Shown: in pieces, positions 52,332-60,685 of the stretch
How positions within the stretch are numbered: position 1 is the stretch's first letter
Layout: every line of letters begins with the position of its first letter
Assembly: GCF_900101875.1 (NCBI RefSeq)
Contig: NZ_FNAI01000008.1
Span: 1-64,000, forward strand
Source: Mucilaginibacter pineti
GTDB taxonomy: Bacteria > Bacteroidota > Bacteroidia > Sphingobacteriales > Sphingobacteriaceae
Length of the DNA: 64,000 nucleotides
Direction: 5' to 3'
Position numbers and translations under genes: made by a program
Notes under the pieces: generated by a model
Told to the model about the DNA's origin: nothing
The model's database searches: none
Seen by the model: the letters and a program-made list of their open reading frames with translations, nothing else

Positions 52332-53576
52332 ATGGAGTTATTTGTGATCATCGCGCTGCTTGTCATCATCAGCGCCATTTATTCCTATATCAATGCCCGC
52401 TTTATCAAGTTGCCGGGTACGGTTGGTATCGTGACCGTCGCTATCGTGGGGTCTGTACTGACCATTATCGCCGACAAGCTTGATCCGGCCATCGGCAAGC
52501 AGCTGAGCGTGGTGGCCAAACATATCAACTTTTCGTCCACCTTACTTAATATCCTGCTGGGTTTTTTATTATTCGCCGGTTCCTTCAATGCCAATACCCG
52601 GCGCCTGAAGCGGGAATTGCGGCCGGTGTTTGTACTCAGTACGCTGAGCGTGCTGCTTTCGGCAGCGATATTCGGGGCGATATTCTATTATTTGACGGGC
52701 TTTTTCCATATCCGGATACCTTTTAGCTATTGCCTGCTGTTCGGCGCGCTGATCTCGCCGACCGATCCCGTGTCGGTCGGCAACATCATTAAAAATTCCA
52801 AACTACCTTCCAACCTGTCCACCATCATCGCCGGCGAATCGCTGTTCAATGACGGCGTGGGACTGGTCCTGTTTATTACAATACTGGAGGTCATCCGTTC
52901 GGGCGATGACAAGATCGATATCGCGAAAACCCTTTTGTTATTTGCCCGGGAGGTGTTCGGCGGCATCGCTTTGGGTGTCATTCTCGGGATGCTGGGGCAC
53001 CGGCTGATGAAAACGGTCACGGACTTTCAGACCATCGTACTGATCTCGCTGTCGCTGGTCATGGGGATCTCGCTCATCGGCGCGTACTGGGGTTTGTCCA
53101 TACCGCTGGCCGCGGTGTCTGCAGGGCTGTTCGTCGGCGATAATACCATCAATATTGACGACAAGGAACGCTCGCACGAAGCGCTGGAAAAATTCTGGCA
53201 GCTGATGGACGAAATGCTGAACACGATCCTGTTTGTAATGATCGGCCTGCAGATGGTCAACCTGCCTTACTTAGCCAATTACTGGCTGACGGGCAGCCTG
53301 GCCATTCTCCTGATCCTGGTCGCCCGCTGGCTAAGCATCTTTTTGCCGCTGACCTTTTTACGCCGGACACTGGACGTCAATTATAGCAGCATCAACATTC
53401 TGACCTGGGCCGGAGTACGCGGCGGTATCTCGATTGCCCTGGCATTGTCGCTGCCTACAAGTCCATACCGCCACATCATTTTATCCGCCTGTTACTTTAT
53501 CGTGATCTTTTCGATCATTGTACAAGGCCTGACCTTAAACCGGGTCATTAAAGCGGGGTTAAAAACGGAAAAATAA
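52332..53576 (+). CDS. Sodium/proton antiporter, CPA1 (NhaP-like)
   Basis: A 414-residue inner-membrane transporter with 11-12 membrane helices. The core motif is ALISPTDPVSVGNIIK (about 144-159), with GESLFNDGVGLVLF (about 170-183) and WAGVRGGISIALALSLP (about 355-371). These are the ion-binding and dimer motifs of CPA1 antiporters that export Na+ or K+ in exchange for protons. It follows the lipocalin gene by 17 bp. Confidence 0.9.
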   Translation: MELFVIIALLVIISAIYSYINARFIKLPGTVGIVTVAIVGSVLTIIADKLDPAIGKQLSVVAKHINFSSTLLNILLGFLLFAGSFNANTRRLKRELRPVFVLSTLSVLLSAAIFGAIFYYLTGFFHIRIPFSYCLLFGALISPTDPVSVGNIIKNSKLPSNLSTIIAGESLFNDGVGLVLFITILEVIRSGDDKIDIAKTLLLFAREVFGGIALGVILGMLGHRLMKTVTDFQTIVLISLSLVMGISLIGAYWGLSIPLAAVSAGLFVGDNTINIDDKERSHEALEKFWQLMDEMLNTILFVMIGLQMVNLPYLANYWLTGSLAILLILVARWLSIFLPLTFLRRTLDVNYSSINILTWAGVRGGISIALALSLPTSPYRHIILSACYFIVIFSIIVQGLTLNRVIKAGLKTEK

Positions 53577-53605
53577 CCGGTGCTGCCTGCTGTACGTGTA
53601 AGAAA

Positions 53606-54052
53606 TCAGAAGTCGGTTTTCTTTACCTGGTCATGAAATTTCAGGTACAACGGCAAAGCTGCTGAACCATACCAGCTGTAACATTCCGTTTCCAGCAGGC
53701 CCGCGCGTATCGCCGGGTCTGTTTTGAGGAGCTTTATGGCCTCATCCGTTGTTTTTACGTTCAGGATAAAGATGCCTTCGTACCGGCGGGTATTTTTGGC
53801 CAGCGGTCCTGCGGCTACCAATTGGCCCGCGGCGGCGAGTTTATCGATATTAGCCATATGGCCTTGAAAGAGGCTGTCGCCGCGGACCTTGCTGACCTTG
53901 GTCTTGCCGGTTTTCAGCATGACCAGCACATATTTTTTCATGCCGTATTGGTCGGCGCCGAGCGAATCAGCCAGCCGCTGGTTAAAGGCATGCTGCGCCG
54001 AAGCGATCGTACCCGTGGCGAGCAGCAACAAAGTAAGGATCAATGGTTTCAT
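53606..54052 (-). CDS. Exported YCII-like protein
   Basis: A 148-residue protein with a signal peptide (MKPLILTLLLLATGTIASAQ) and a YCII-like alpha/beta domain: YVLVMLKTGKTKV, HMANIDKLAAAGQLVAAGPLA (key H...L-x-x-x-G-x-L-x-x-A-G-P), GIFILNVKTTDEAIKLL. YCII domains are ferredoxin-like; a periplasmic form with the conserved His is common in this phylum. The function is unknown. Confidence 0.78.
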   Translation of the reverse strand: MKPLILTLLLLATGTIASAQHAFNQRLADSLGADQYGMKKYVLVMLKTGKTKVSKVRGDSLFQGHMANIDKLAAAGQLVAAGPLAKNTRRYEGIFILNVKTTDEAIKLLKTDPAIRAGLLETECYSWYGSAALPLYLKFHDQVKKTDF

Positions 54053-54144
54053 GTAAAGCTTTTGCCTAAGATAGCGAATAAACTTATTTGTTATCCAAAC
54101 AACCCTGGGTTGTATTTGTAGCTATTTAATAAAAGAACGTTCCG

Positions 54145-54522
54145 TTGAAAAAGATAGCCGATCCTAAGAAAATAGTACTCGTTGACGATGACTCAGATAT
54201 CCGGGATATCATGACCTTCATACTGGAATCCGAAGGTTATACCGTTATCGGTTTAGATAAGGGGCTTCGTGCCCTGGAAACCATCACCGAAGTTCGCCCG
54301 GATCTGGTATTGCTGGATGCCATGCTCGGCGATATGGATGGCCGCGATATTTGCAAATCACTAAAACAGCAGGCGGTGACCCGCGCCATACCGGTTGTCA
54401 TCGTTTCCGCTTCCCACGGCTGGCATACCGCGCACGAAAAAAAATGCGGCGCAGATAATTATCTTCCCAAGCCATTTGATATCGCAGACCTGGTGAGCCA
54501 GGTTAAGCAGTATGCAGCGTAA
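54145..54522 (+). CDS. Single-domain response regulator (CheY-like)
   Basis: A 125-residue receiver domain: acidic pocket VDDDSD (13-18), phospho-acceptor Asp in LVLLDAML (about 58), Thr/Ser in VIVSASH (about 88) and Lys in YLPKPF (about 110). It starts with TTG. No output domain follows, so it must signal by protein contact. A PAS protein on the opposite strand ends 25 bp away and could be its partner, since both are signalling proteins without the usual kinase. Confidence 0.88.
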   Translation: MKKIADPKKIVLVDDDSDIRDIMTFILESEGYTVIGLDKGLRALETITEVRPDLVLLDAMLGDMDGRDICKSLKQQAVTRAIPVVIVSASHGWHTAHEKKCGADNYLPKPFDIADLVSQVKQYAA

Positions 54523-54546
54523 CTTGTAAGCCCAGCCCATCTCTAA

Positions 54547-55137
54547 CTATTCATTCGTTTTATCAGAGATATCTTTAACGATCTGATCGAGTTCCGCTGT
54601 ACTATTTTTGAGCATAGTGCAAAGCTGGTCTACCTTTTTGTCCGCCAGTTCTTCCGCGATCAGGCCGGCCAGGCCGATGATATTAGCCAAGGGCTTGCGC
54701 ACAAGATGGGATTGGATGAACCCGATCTCGTCCAGTTGGGTATGCGCCGAATCCAGCTTGCTTCGCGTGTCCACGAACTCCGTGATATTATAGCCGATGC
54801 AGAAAATGCCTTCCGGCTGACCCTGCGCATCAAAGAAGGCCTGCATTTCCCATTGAGTGGTGACAAAACCGCCGCGGCCGTCATGTTTTCTTAAGGTTGC
54901 CGAAAACAACTGTCCTGGCGCGGTAAAGCATTGCATACCCACCTGCTCACAGATCACGATATCGGCCGGGTGCAGCGTGATGCTGAAATGTTTGCCCAGT
55001 AAAGTACCATTGGTAAAATCAAAATTGCGGTCGTAATTTTTGCTGACGTAGGAATAGCAACTGTCCATGCCGATAGCAATGGTATAGAAAAAGGAGGAGT
55101 CTTTCAGGAACTCGTTGATCTGCTGGTATCGAACCAT
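54547..55137 (-). CDS. PAS-domain protein with a kinase-type dimerisation helix, no ATPase
   Basis: A 196-residue cytosolic protein. Residues about 10-135 form a PAS domain. Residues about 150-190 read IQSHLVRKPLANIIGLAGLI, close to the H-box of histidine kinases (H, R-x-P-L), but no ATP-binding domain follows. Such half-kinases occur widely in Sphingobacteria. It might accept phosphate from another kinase or act by binding the response regulator. Confidence 0.7.
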   Translation of the reverse strand: MVRYQQINEFLKDSSFFYTIAIGMDSCYSYVSKNYDRNFDFTNGTLLGKHFSITLHPADIVICEQVGMQCFTAPGQLFSATLRKHDGRGGFVTTQWEMQAFFDAQGQPEGIFCIGYNITEFVDTRSKLDSAHTQLDEIGFIQSHLVRKPLANIIGLAGLIAEELADKKVDQLCTMLKNSTAELDQIVKDISDKTNE

Positions 55138-55208
55138 AATTTAGCCTTTAATTATCATTAAAGAACATGACCGGCCGGATTAGGTTTTACCGCGTTTTAC
55201 CGGCGCGC

Positions 55209-55239
55209 AACAATAAGCGCTGAGACTTGTTGAACAGGT
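55209..55239 (+). promoter_or_regulatory. Conserved box upstream of YtxH-like gene 2
   Basis: AACAATAA (55209-55216) and CTTGTT (55226-55231), with the same spacing to each other and to the ATG as before the paralogue at 51531. Confidence 0.4.
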
Positions 55240-55479
55240 ATGAAAAATCCATTTGAAAAAGATAACCACACGACGTTGATCGTGGCTGTATCTGTGCTTG
55301 CTGTAGCGGCCGGCGCCGCTGCATTTTTGTTTCTTACCGATAGCGGTAAGGATACGCGCAAAAGCCTGAAGAAGCAAATCAAAAAGATCGCCAAAGATGC
55401 CGCAGTCGAAGCGATCCACAAAAAAACCAAGATCGCTAAAAAGACAGTGCAAGCGGTCGCTGACCATGTGGTGAAATAA
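55240..55479 (+). CDS. YtxH-like small membrane protein 2
   Basis: A 79-residue paralogue of the protein at 51531-51773: MKNPFEKDNHTT, one membrane helix (about 13-32), FLTDSGKDTRKSLKKQIKK and a lysine-rich helical tail. It is followed after 3 bp by the exonuclease III gene, so expression is shared. A structural or envelope stress role is a guess. Confidence 0.7.
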   Translation: MKNPFEKDNHTTLIVAVSVLAVAAGAAAFLFLTDSGKDTRKSLKKQIKKIAKDAAVEAIHKKTKIAKKTVQAVADHVVK

Positions 55480-55482
55480 ACG

Positions 55483-56268
55483 GTGAAGATCGCCACCTAT
55501 AATATCAATGGCATTAACGGCCGTATCGTCAATGTGCTGCGCTGGCTGCAGGAAGCCGAGCCCGATGTGGTTTGCTTACAAGAATTGAAATGCGAGGATA
55601 ACCGTTTCCCAAAAAAAGCGCTGCTCGAAGCCGGTTATCACGCTATCTGGCAGGGCCAGCAAAGCTGGAACGGCGTAGCGATCCTTTCGCGGTACGGCGA
55701 GATACAAGAAACACGGCGCGGTCTGCCAGGGGATGCGGAGGATAAGCATAGCCGCTATATCGAAGCTTTTATCAATGGTGTGGTGATCGGCTGTCTGTAC
55801 CTGCCCAACGGTAATCCCTGGCCGGGATCGAAATTCGATTATAAGCTGCGCTGGATGGAGCGCCTGCAAAGTCATGCAGATAAGCTGCTAACCTTCGGCT
55901 TGCCGGGGGCGCTGGTCGGCGATTATAATGTTATGCCAACGGAACTGGATACTTATAAGCCCGTCAAATATTTGAAAAATGCCTTGTTTCGCCCGGAGAG
56001 CCGGGAGTCTTTTAAGCGGCTGGTCGATTCCGGCTGGACGGATGCGATCCGCAAGCTGTATCCGGATGAACACATTTATACGTTTTGGGATTATCTCCAT
56101 AATGCCTACGGCCGCGATGCCGGCCTGCGGCTGGATCACTTTTTATTAAACGGTATTTTGGAACCCCGATTAATCGCTGCGGGCGTAGACAAACAGGTAC
56201 GCGGCTGGGAGCATTCCAGCGATCACGGGCCGGCCTGGATCGAGCTGGCCGACTTGACCGGCGTCTGA
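55483..56268 (+). CDS. xth: Exodeoxyribonuclease III, AP endonuclease
   Basis: A 261-residue EEP-family nuclease that cuts abasic sites and degrades 3' ends in base-excision repair. It begins with GTG. Motifs are ATYNINGI (N-terminal Asn), CLQELKCED (Glu), RYIEAFI, LVGDYNVMPTELD (Asp-Asn) and DAGLRLDHFLL with late SSDHGPAW (Asp-His). This is full length for the family. Linked to YtxH-like gene 2 by a 3-bp gap. Its substrates are the products of glycosylases such as the Fpg/Nei enzyme at 11297. Confidence 0.9.
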   Translation: MKIATYNINGINGRIVNVLRWLQEAEPDVVCLQELKCEDNRFPKKALLEAGYHAIWQGQQSWNGVAILSRYGEIQETRRGLPGDAEDKHSRYIEAFINGVVIGCLYLPNGNPWPGSKFDYKLRWMERLQSHADKLLTFGLPGALVGDYNVMPTELDTYKPVKYLKNALFRPESRESFKRLVDSGWTDAIRKLYPDEHIYTFWDYLHNAYGRDAGLRLDHFLLNGILEPRLIAAGVDKQVRGWEHSSDHGPAWIELADLTGV

Positions 56269-56462
56269 TCGGGTTTCAAGCCGAACAGGCGGCGCAATGC
56301 GGGAAGGATATTTACCCGCATTAAGTATTTGGCCATAAAGGCTATTTTTTTTGGCTTGTCGCTACCGAACATGGCCAGTATGTCCTGCAGGGCTTTCGGG
56401 CTGTGCATCCACTGCGTATTGAATAAAGTTTCCTGACCAACTTTGGCGAAACGGGTAAACAT
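56223..56462 (-). CDS. Small hypothetical protein
   Basis: A 79-residue basic protein (MFTRFAKVGQETLFNTQWMHSPKALQ..., with LRVNILPALRRLFG-like helix). It overlaps the 3' end of the exonuclease gene by 46 bp on the opposite strand. No family was recognised. It lies 13 bp after the start-proximal end of the next gene on the same strand and could be co-transcribed with it. Confidence 0.4.
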   Translation of the reverse strand: MFTRFAKVGQETLFNTQWMHSPKALQDILAMFGSDKPKKIAFMAKYLMRVNILPALRRLFGLKPDQTPVKSASSIQAGP

Positions 56463-56475
56463 TTATTTTTCGTAG

Positions 56476-57111
56476 TTAAGCATCACCCGAGCCGTTGACC
56501 CGGATGTCTTCGATATGATAATAAAGATCCTGGACCTTGCCGAGCGTTTCCTGGTGGCTGCGCATAGCAGCAGGGAGCATGCTTTTCCTGTTAATCGTTA
56601 ATATTTTATAGCGCCTGGTCACATCTTCCGGTTTGAAATCGGCATATTTTATTTTTAGATAATAATTATTATTGTCCTTGGTAAGCTCGAAACCGATGGC
56701 CTTGGCCGTATCTACTTTTATAAGGTCTGGCATGACCAGCCATCCCGCGCCGCCGCCGAATATCAAATAATTAATGCGGTCTGCATCGGGCACCGAAGTA
56801 AAGGTTTTATGGTTATGATCAATCAGATAGCCCAAATGGCCATCATAAATTTTTTCATGGTAATCCCCGTCCAATGCGGCCCGGAATTGGAAGCCCAAAA
56901 CACTATCGTTTGCATCAGGCTTCATAAAGACGTTCCCGCTCATACTGCGAATATCTCCGGTCATTAATGTATCTGTCCGTTTGATGGTGTAAACCGCCCA
57001 TCGTGTATTTTTTTGTGCGTTTTTTACAGCGGCAACAAGCGCTGCAGGGGTTTGGGCTGCGGCGCTCATGCAAATAAATGCAGCAGCGATAATTATGATC
57101 GTTTTTTTCAT
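56476..57111 (-). CDS. Exported LolA-like/DUF2092-like protein
   Basis: A 211-residue protein with a signal peptide (MKKTIIIIAAAFICMSAAAQ). The body is a run of beta strands with DTLMTGDIRSMSGNVFMKPD and GHLGYLIDHNHKTFTSVPD, similar to the half-barrel of LolA-like and related N-terminal domains of TlpA-type proteins. It contains no thioredoxin domain. A periplasmic lipid- or ligand-binding role is plausible but not shown. Confidence 0.55.
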   Translation of the reverse strand: MKKTIIIIAAAFICMSAAAQTPAALVAAVKNAQKNTRWAVYTIKRTDTLMTGDIRSMSGNVFMKPDANDSVLGFQFRAALDGDYHEKIYDGHLGYLIDHNHKTFTSVPDADRINYLIFGGGAGWLVMPDLIKVDTAKAIGFELTKDNNNYYLKIKYADFKPEDVTRRYKILTINRKSMLPAAMRSHQETLGKVQDLYYHIEDIRVNGSGDA

Positions 57112-57133
57112 ATCGGATTTGTAAGTTAATATT

Positions 57134-57301
57134 TTAAAGCGGCTCCAAGTACCGGGTCATCATGGAGTTGAAGGTAAGCCATAAGGTCTCAAAGCTTTTT
57201 TCATGCAATGAGAGCGTCGAGTCAGCGGGCATGGTTGCCGGGTTCTGTGCCTTAGCACTCAAGGTAAAAACCAGGAAAAGAAAACTGAGTCTTTTGATCA
57301 T
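57134..57301 (-). CDS. Short exported protein, possibly a truncated S41-type peptidase start
   Basis: A 55-codon frame with a clear signal peptide (MIKRLSFLFLVFTLSAKAQ). The following HEKSFETLWLTFNSM resembles the beginning of S41-family proteases of this phylum (F-E-x-L-W-x-T-F). It ends soon after, so it looks like the first piece of a lost gene, though a real small protein is possible. Confidence 0.4.
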   Translation of the reverse strand: MIKRLSFLFLVFTLSAKAQNPATMPADSTLSLHEKSFETLWLTFNSMMTRYLEPL

Positions 57302-57316
57302 TTCAAACAAGTTTTG

Positions 57317-58990
57317 TTATGGTTCAACCGGGTACTGCTGATGATACCTTGTAGCTGCCTGGTAAATATTCGCCGCTTCCAGCATTTTGCCTTCACCAAA
57401 TAGCTGGCCGTTAAATGTAATGCTGGTCCGGTATTTCGGACCTATTTTACCGTTCGGAACGACGATGGCCGGGTTTCCGGTCAGGCTGCTGAGGGTGAGG
57501 TTGGTAGTGAAGCAGGGCGACATATACAGGTCAAGGCCTTTTAACTTTTCATACCATTGCTGAATGAGCATGGTCCTTGCCCGGTTGGCGTTGATGTATT
57601 CGGCCGCCGAGGCGAACTGCGCGCCGCGCAAGGTGTATGCCCAATTGCGCTTTTCCTGGCGGGTTAGTTTATCTACGTCTTTATTGATCACCAGGTTTTG
57701 AAATGCTGCACCGGCCTCGATACCGAGAATAAAGCCCATTTCATTAATGGGCAGGTCAGGGTATCGTATCGGCACTAGGGTTGCGCCAAGCTTTTGCAAT
57801 GTTGCAAGTGTGACGGAATCATTGTCGTGGTTGTCATACTTATCATCAAAATCGGCTTTGATGTAACCAATGCGGAATCCTTTGAGCGTTTTCATGTCGC
57901 CGTTATAATTAAACGGTGCGGCAATAGTGCTCAGGTCACGCGGATCGGTGCCCTTGATCACATTGAATACGATGGCGGCGTCTTCGGCGTTACGGGTGAT
58001 CGGGCCGAGTTTATCCATGCTCCAACTAAGTGCCATCGCACCATATTTGCTAACGCGGCCGAATGAGGGCCTTAATCCGGTCACCCCGCATTCGGCCGCG
58101 GGGTTAATGATCGAGCCTTGTGTTTCTGAGCCAATGGCAAAGGGTAGGCAACCCATGCTTACCGCCGAAGCCGAACCGGCAGATGAACCGCTGGATCCCC
58201 TGCTGATATTCCAAGGATTTTTAGTTCTGCCGCCAAACCAGATATCCCCTGTAGCCAGTTCACCCATGGACGTTTTAGCAATCAGAATAGCCCCGGCATT
58301 TTCGAGTTTAGTGATCACAGCAGCGTCAATAGGAATGATCCTTTCTCGATAAATGGGCGCACCATATGTAGTAGGGTATTCATGCTGGGCCAGCAGGTCT
58401 TTAGCGCCAAAAGGGATGCCATGCAATAAACCTTTGTAATGGCCCTGTTTAATTTCTGCATCAGCTTTAGCGGCTTGTTTCAGGGCATGCTCTTCTGTAA
58501 ACGTTACGACAAAGCGAAGTTTATCGTCAAACTTTTTTAGTCGGCGGATGTAAAATTTCGTGAGCTCAAGAGAACTGATCTGCTTTGTTTTAATCAGTGA
58601 TGCCAGTTGCATGATGCTATAAAATGCAAGGCTGTCGGGATTTGCCGGTAATCTCGTGACGAGCGCTTTGCCGGGGAGAAAACTGTTTACTTTGTCCGGA
58701 AAGTTAAAGCCAACTGGTACCGGATTAAAAATCAGGGCTGGAACTGTACTCGCGGGCATATCGATCCTGCGCAGGGCCTGGTAAGTACTGCGGTAAAAGC
58801 TAAGGCTTCCTAAAATGGAATCGGCTTGCGCCTCGTTAATATCAATGCCGATCAATTGTTTGGCGCTGCCAACCATTTCTTTCGTGATTGGCGCGTTCTC
58901 CAGTTTCAACGCTGCAAAAGAACCCAGAAAGAATATGCCTGAAAGGGCACCAATTTGTATTGTCCGTCTAATGTATTTTTTTGTTTTCAT
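57317..58990 (-). CDS. Amidase, amidase-signature family
   Basis: A 557-residue amidase with an N-terminal membrane/signal segment (about 11-30). The Ser-cisSer-Lys triad is visible: Lys197 in FGAKDLL and the Ser cluster GSSGSSAGSA (about 265-274), with SETQGSIINPAAECGVTGLRP following. These enzymes hydrolyse amide bonds of many substrates. Its start overlaps the stop of the beta-lactamase-like gene by 4 bp, so both hydrolases are co-translated and probably act on related envelope substrates. Confidence 0.9.
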   Translation of the reverse strand: MKTKKYIRRTIQIGALSGIFFLGSFAALKLENAPITKEMVGSAKQLIGIDINEAQADSILGSLSFYRSTYQALRRIDMPASTVPALIFNPVPVGFNFPDKVNSFLPGKALVTRLPANPDSLAFYSIMQLASLIKTKQISSLELTKFYIRRLKKFDDKLRFVVTFTEEHALKQAAKADAEIKQGHYKGLLHGIPFGAKDLLAQHEYPTTYGAPIYRERIIPIDAAVITKLENAGAILIAKTSMGELATGDIWFGGRTKNPWNISRGSSGSSAGSASAVSMGCLPFAIGSETQGSIINPAAECGVTGLRPSFGRVSKYGAMALSWSMDKLGPITRNAEDAAIVFNVIKGTDPRDLSTIAAPFNYNGDMKTLKGFRIGYIKADFDDKYDNHDNDSVTLATLQKLGATLVPIRYPDLPINEMGFILGIEAGAAFQNLVINKDVDKLTRQEKRNWAYTLRGAQFASAAEYINANRARTMLIQQWYEKLKGLDLYMSPCFTTNLTLSSLTGNPAIVVPNGKIGPKYRTSITFNGQLFGEGKMLEAANIYQAATRYHQQYPVEP

Positions 58991-60567
58991 CGGGTCCCGG
59001 TAGCTTTGGCGGTTGCCAGGTTCATTTCTTTGATCACTTCTCTGATGGCGTTATCATCGGCCCACTGCATCTTCATATCATTGATGGCTTTCCAGTAATA
59101 TTGCCTGCCTTCTTCTGTTTTGCCAGTTTTGATCAGGAATTGGCCTGCTTTGCGTGCTGCATCAGCGGATAGCTGCCAGAACTCAAAGCCTTTAGCATCG
59201 GCCAGCTGCCGGTAATATTGCAGGGCGCGTTTTGGATCTTCCTGCGCTTCATAGTACCGGGCAAGGTCGGTTATTACATAAGGCTGAATATGCTTTTGAG
59301 CGCTATAGCCGTCCGCCATTTGGTCAATCAGTACGCGATTTTCCTGCAAGTCGGTGAGCAGGTAGGTCAGGCCGGGGTCGTATTGTTTAAAGCGTTCCGG
59401 ATTTGTTTTAGCCAGACCATTAATCAATTGCTGCGCTTCAGCCTTTCTGCCGGCATAACGCAAGAACAGGGCTTTACCGATGAATTCCTCGGGCTGTAAT
59501 AATTGTTGTGCTGCCTTGTCTTTCTCAAAAACATAATAACGGAGGAAAGCGGCGGCCAGTGGAGATTCCCAGATTCCGCCGGAGCCTAAACGCAACGCGT
59601 AGGAAGGGCCGTTGGCATTTGACAAAAAGATGAAGGTGTAACCTGATTCGGGTACACGGATAAATAACGCAGCGTAATTCTCCGCCTGTCCGTAATGCCA
59701 ATGGATTTTTTTGCCGGCAAAAGCTTCGGAAAACCAGCCCATACCATAAGGGCTCAGCGTGCCATCGTTTAATTTCGTAGGGATGGTAATCTTATCGTAA
59801 CTCGCTTGGGTGATGAGGGTATGGTTATCGTAACTGTTGGTATATTTTACCAGGTCATCAATCGTTGACAATAAGCCGCCCGACGGGAATGCTCGTGTCC
59901 AACGGGCATAATACCCGGTATCCGCGGTAAAATTTTTGGTTTGCTGATCATATAAATAGGGCGTGGCGATATGCCTGAAAAGACTATCAGTACGGTTTTT
60001 CGGAAAACCGAAAATCGTATGTTTCATACCGAGTGGATTTAAAACCCTTTTCTGTAGCTCTAATTTATAAGCATCGGTTTCCGGACTATGGTTACCCGCT
60101 TTTTCAAAAATCCCGTAGAGATAATTAAAGCGGGAGCCGTTATAAACGAAAGAGCTGCCGGGGCCATCCTCGGATGTCTGGGACAAGAAGTGTTTTATTT
60201 TTGCGTTTGGATCAATATTGTATGGCCAGCCGAAGCCGATATCGACGTAGCGGTAGTTCAGTATGTAATCCTCAAGACTGACGAGATGCTCCTGCTCATA
60301 CTGCATCACAAGGTTTGCGGTCATCGTTTTGGTGACCGATGCGATCATAAAAAGGTCGTCGCTTCTTACCGGTGTTTTCTTTTCAAGGTTGGCGTAACCA
60401 TCCATCTGCCGGTAAACCACTTTGCCGTCTTTCACTACGGCAAGACTGTAGCCGGGTAAACGCAAGACCTCAGCCAGTTCCTTAACCCGCCTGGCAAAAG
60501 CTGCATTTTGTGCAAAGGTATTTTGGGTAAACGCAAAAAAGCATAAAATCAGAACACGTATTTTCAT
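58987..60567 (-). CDS. Exported beta-lactamase-like serine hydrolase with helical-repeat tail
   Basis: A 526-residue periplasmic protein with a signal peptide (residues 1-19). The class C beta-lactamase/PBP fold covers about 20-345, with S-x-x-K in SVTKTM (about 77-80), Y-x-N-like YNGSRFNYLYG and HYGQ as the third motif. The C-terminal part (about 350-515) is helical and looks like TPR repeats (AAQQLLQPEEFIGKALFLRYAG, positional mark). First gene of the pair with the amidase. Confidence 0.82.
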   Translation of the reverse strand: MKIRVLILCFFAFTQNTFAQNAAFARRVKELAEVLRLPGYSLAVVKDGKVVYRQMDGYANLEKKTPVRSDDLFMIASVTKTMTANLVMQYEQEHLVSLEDYILNYRYVDIGFGWPYNIDPNAKIKHFLSQTSEDGPGSSFVYNGSRFNYLYGIFEKAGNHSPETDAYKLELQKRVLNPLGMKHTIFGFPKNRTDSLFRHIATPYLYDQQTKNFTADTGYYARWTRAFPSGGLLSTIDDLVKYTNSYDNHTLITQASYDKITIPTKLNDGTLSPYGMGWFSEAFAGKKIHWHYGQAENYAALFIRVPESGYTFIFLSNANGPSYALRLGSGGIWESPLAAAFLRYYVFEKDKAAQQLLQPEEFIGKALFLRYAGRKAEAQQLINGLAKTNPERFKQYDPGLTYLLTDLQENRVLIDQMADGYSAQKHIQPYVITDLARYYEAQEDPKRALQYYRQLADAKGFEFWQLSADAARKAGQFLIKTGKTEEGRQYYWKAINDMKMQWADDNAIREVIKEMNLATAKATGTR

Positions 60568-60643
60568 CGGGGAATATTTAGAATATTAGGTACGGTTATA
60601 AGACACCTCCAATAGCGTTAATGTTGCGCATGTGAACCTTCGT

Positions 60644-60678
60644 TTGCAGGACATTAAGGGCATTTGGCAGGCAAATGC
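60644..60678. promoter_or_regulatory. AraC-type two-half-site operator, site 1
   Basis: GCAGG at 60646-60650 and again at 60667-60671, exactly 21 bp apart, in the frame TTGCAGGAC-N9-ATTTGGCAGG. The second half is embedded in a perfect inverted repeat GCATTTG/CAAATGC (60660-60666, 60672-60678). It lies 77-111 bp upstream of the beta-lactamase/amidase operon. Confidence 0.5.
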
Positions 60679-60685
60679 ACAGCCA

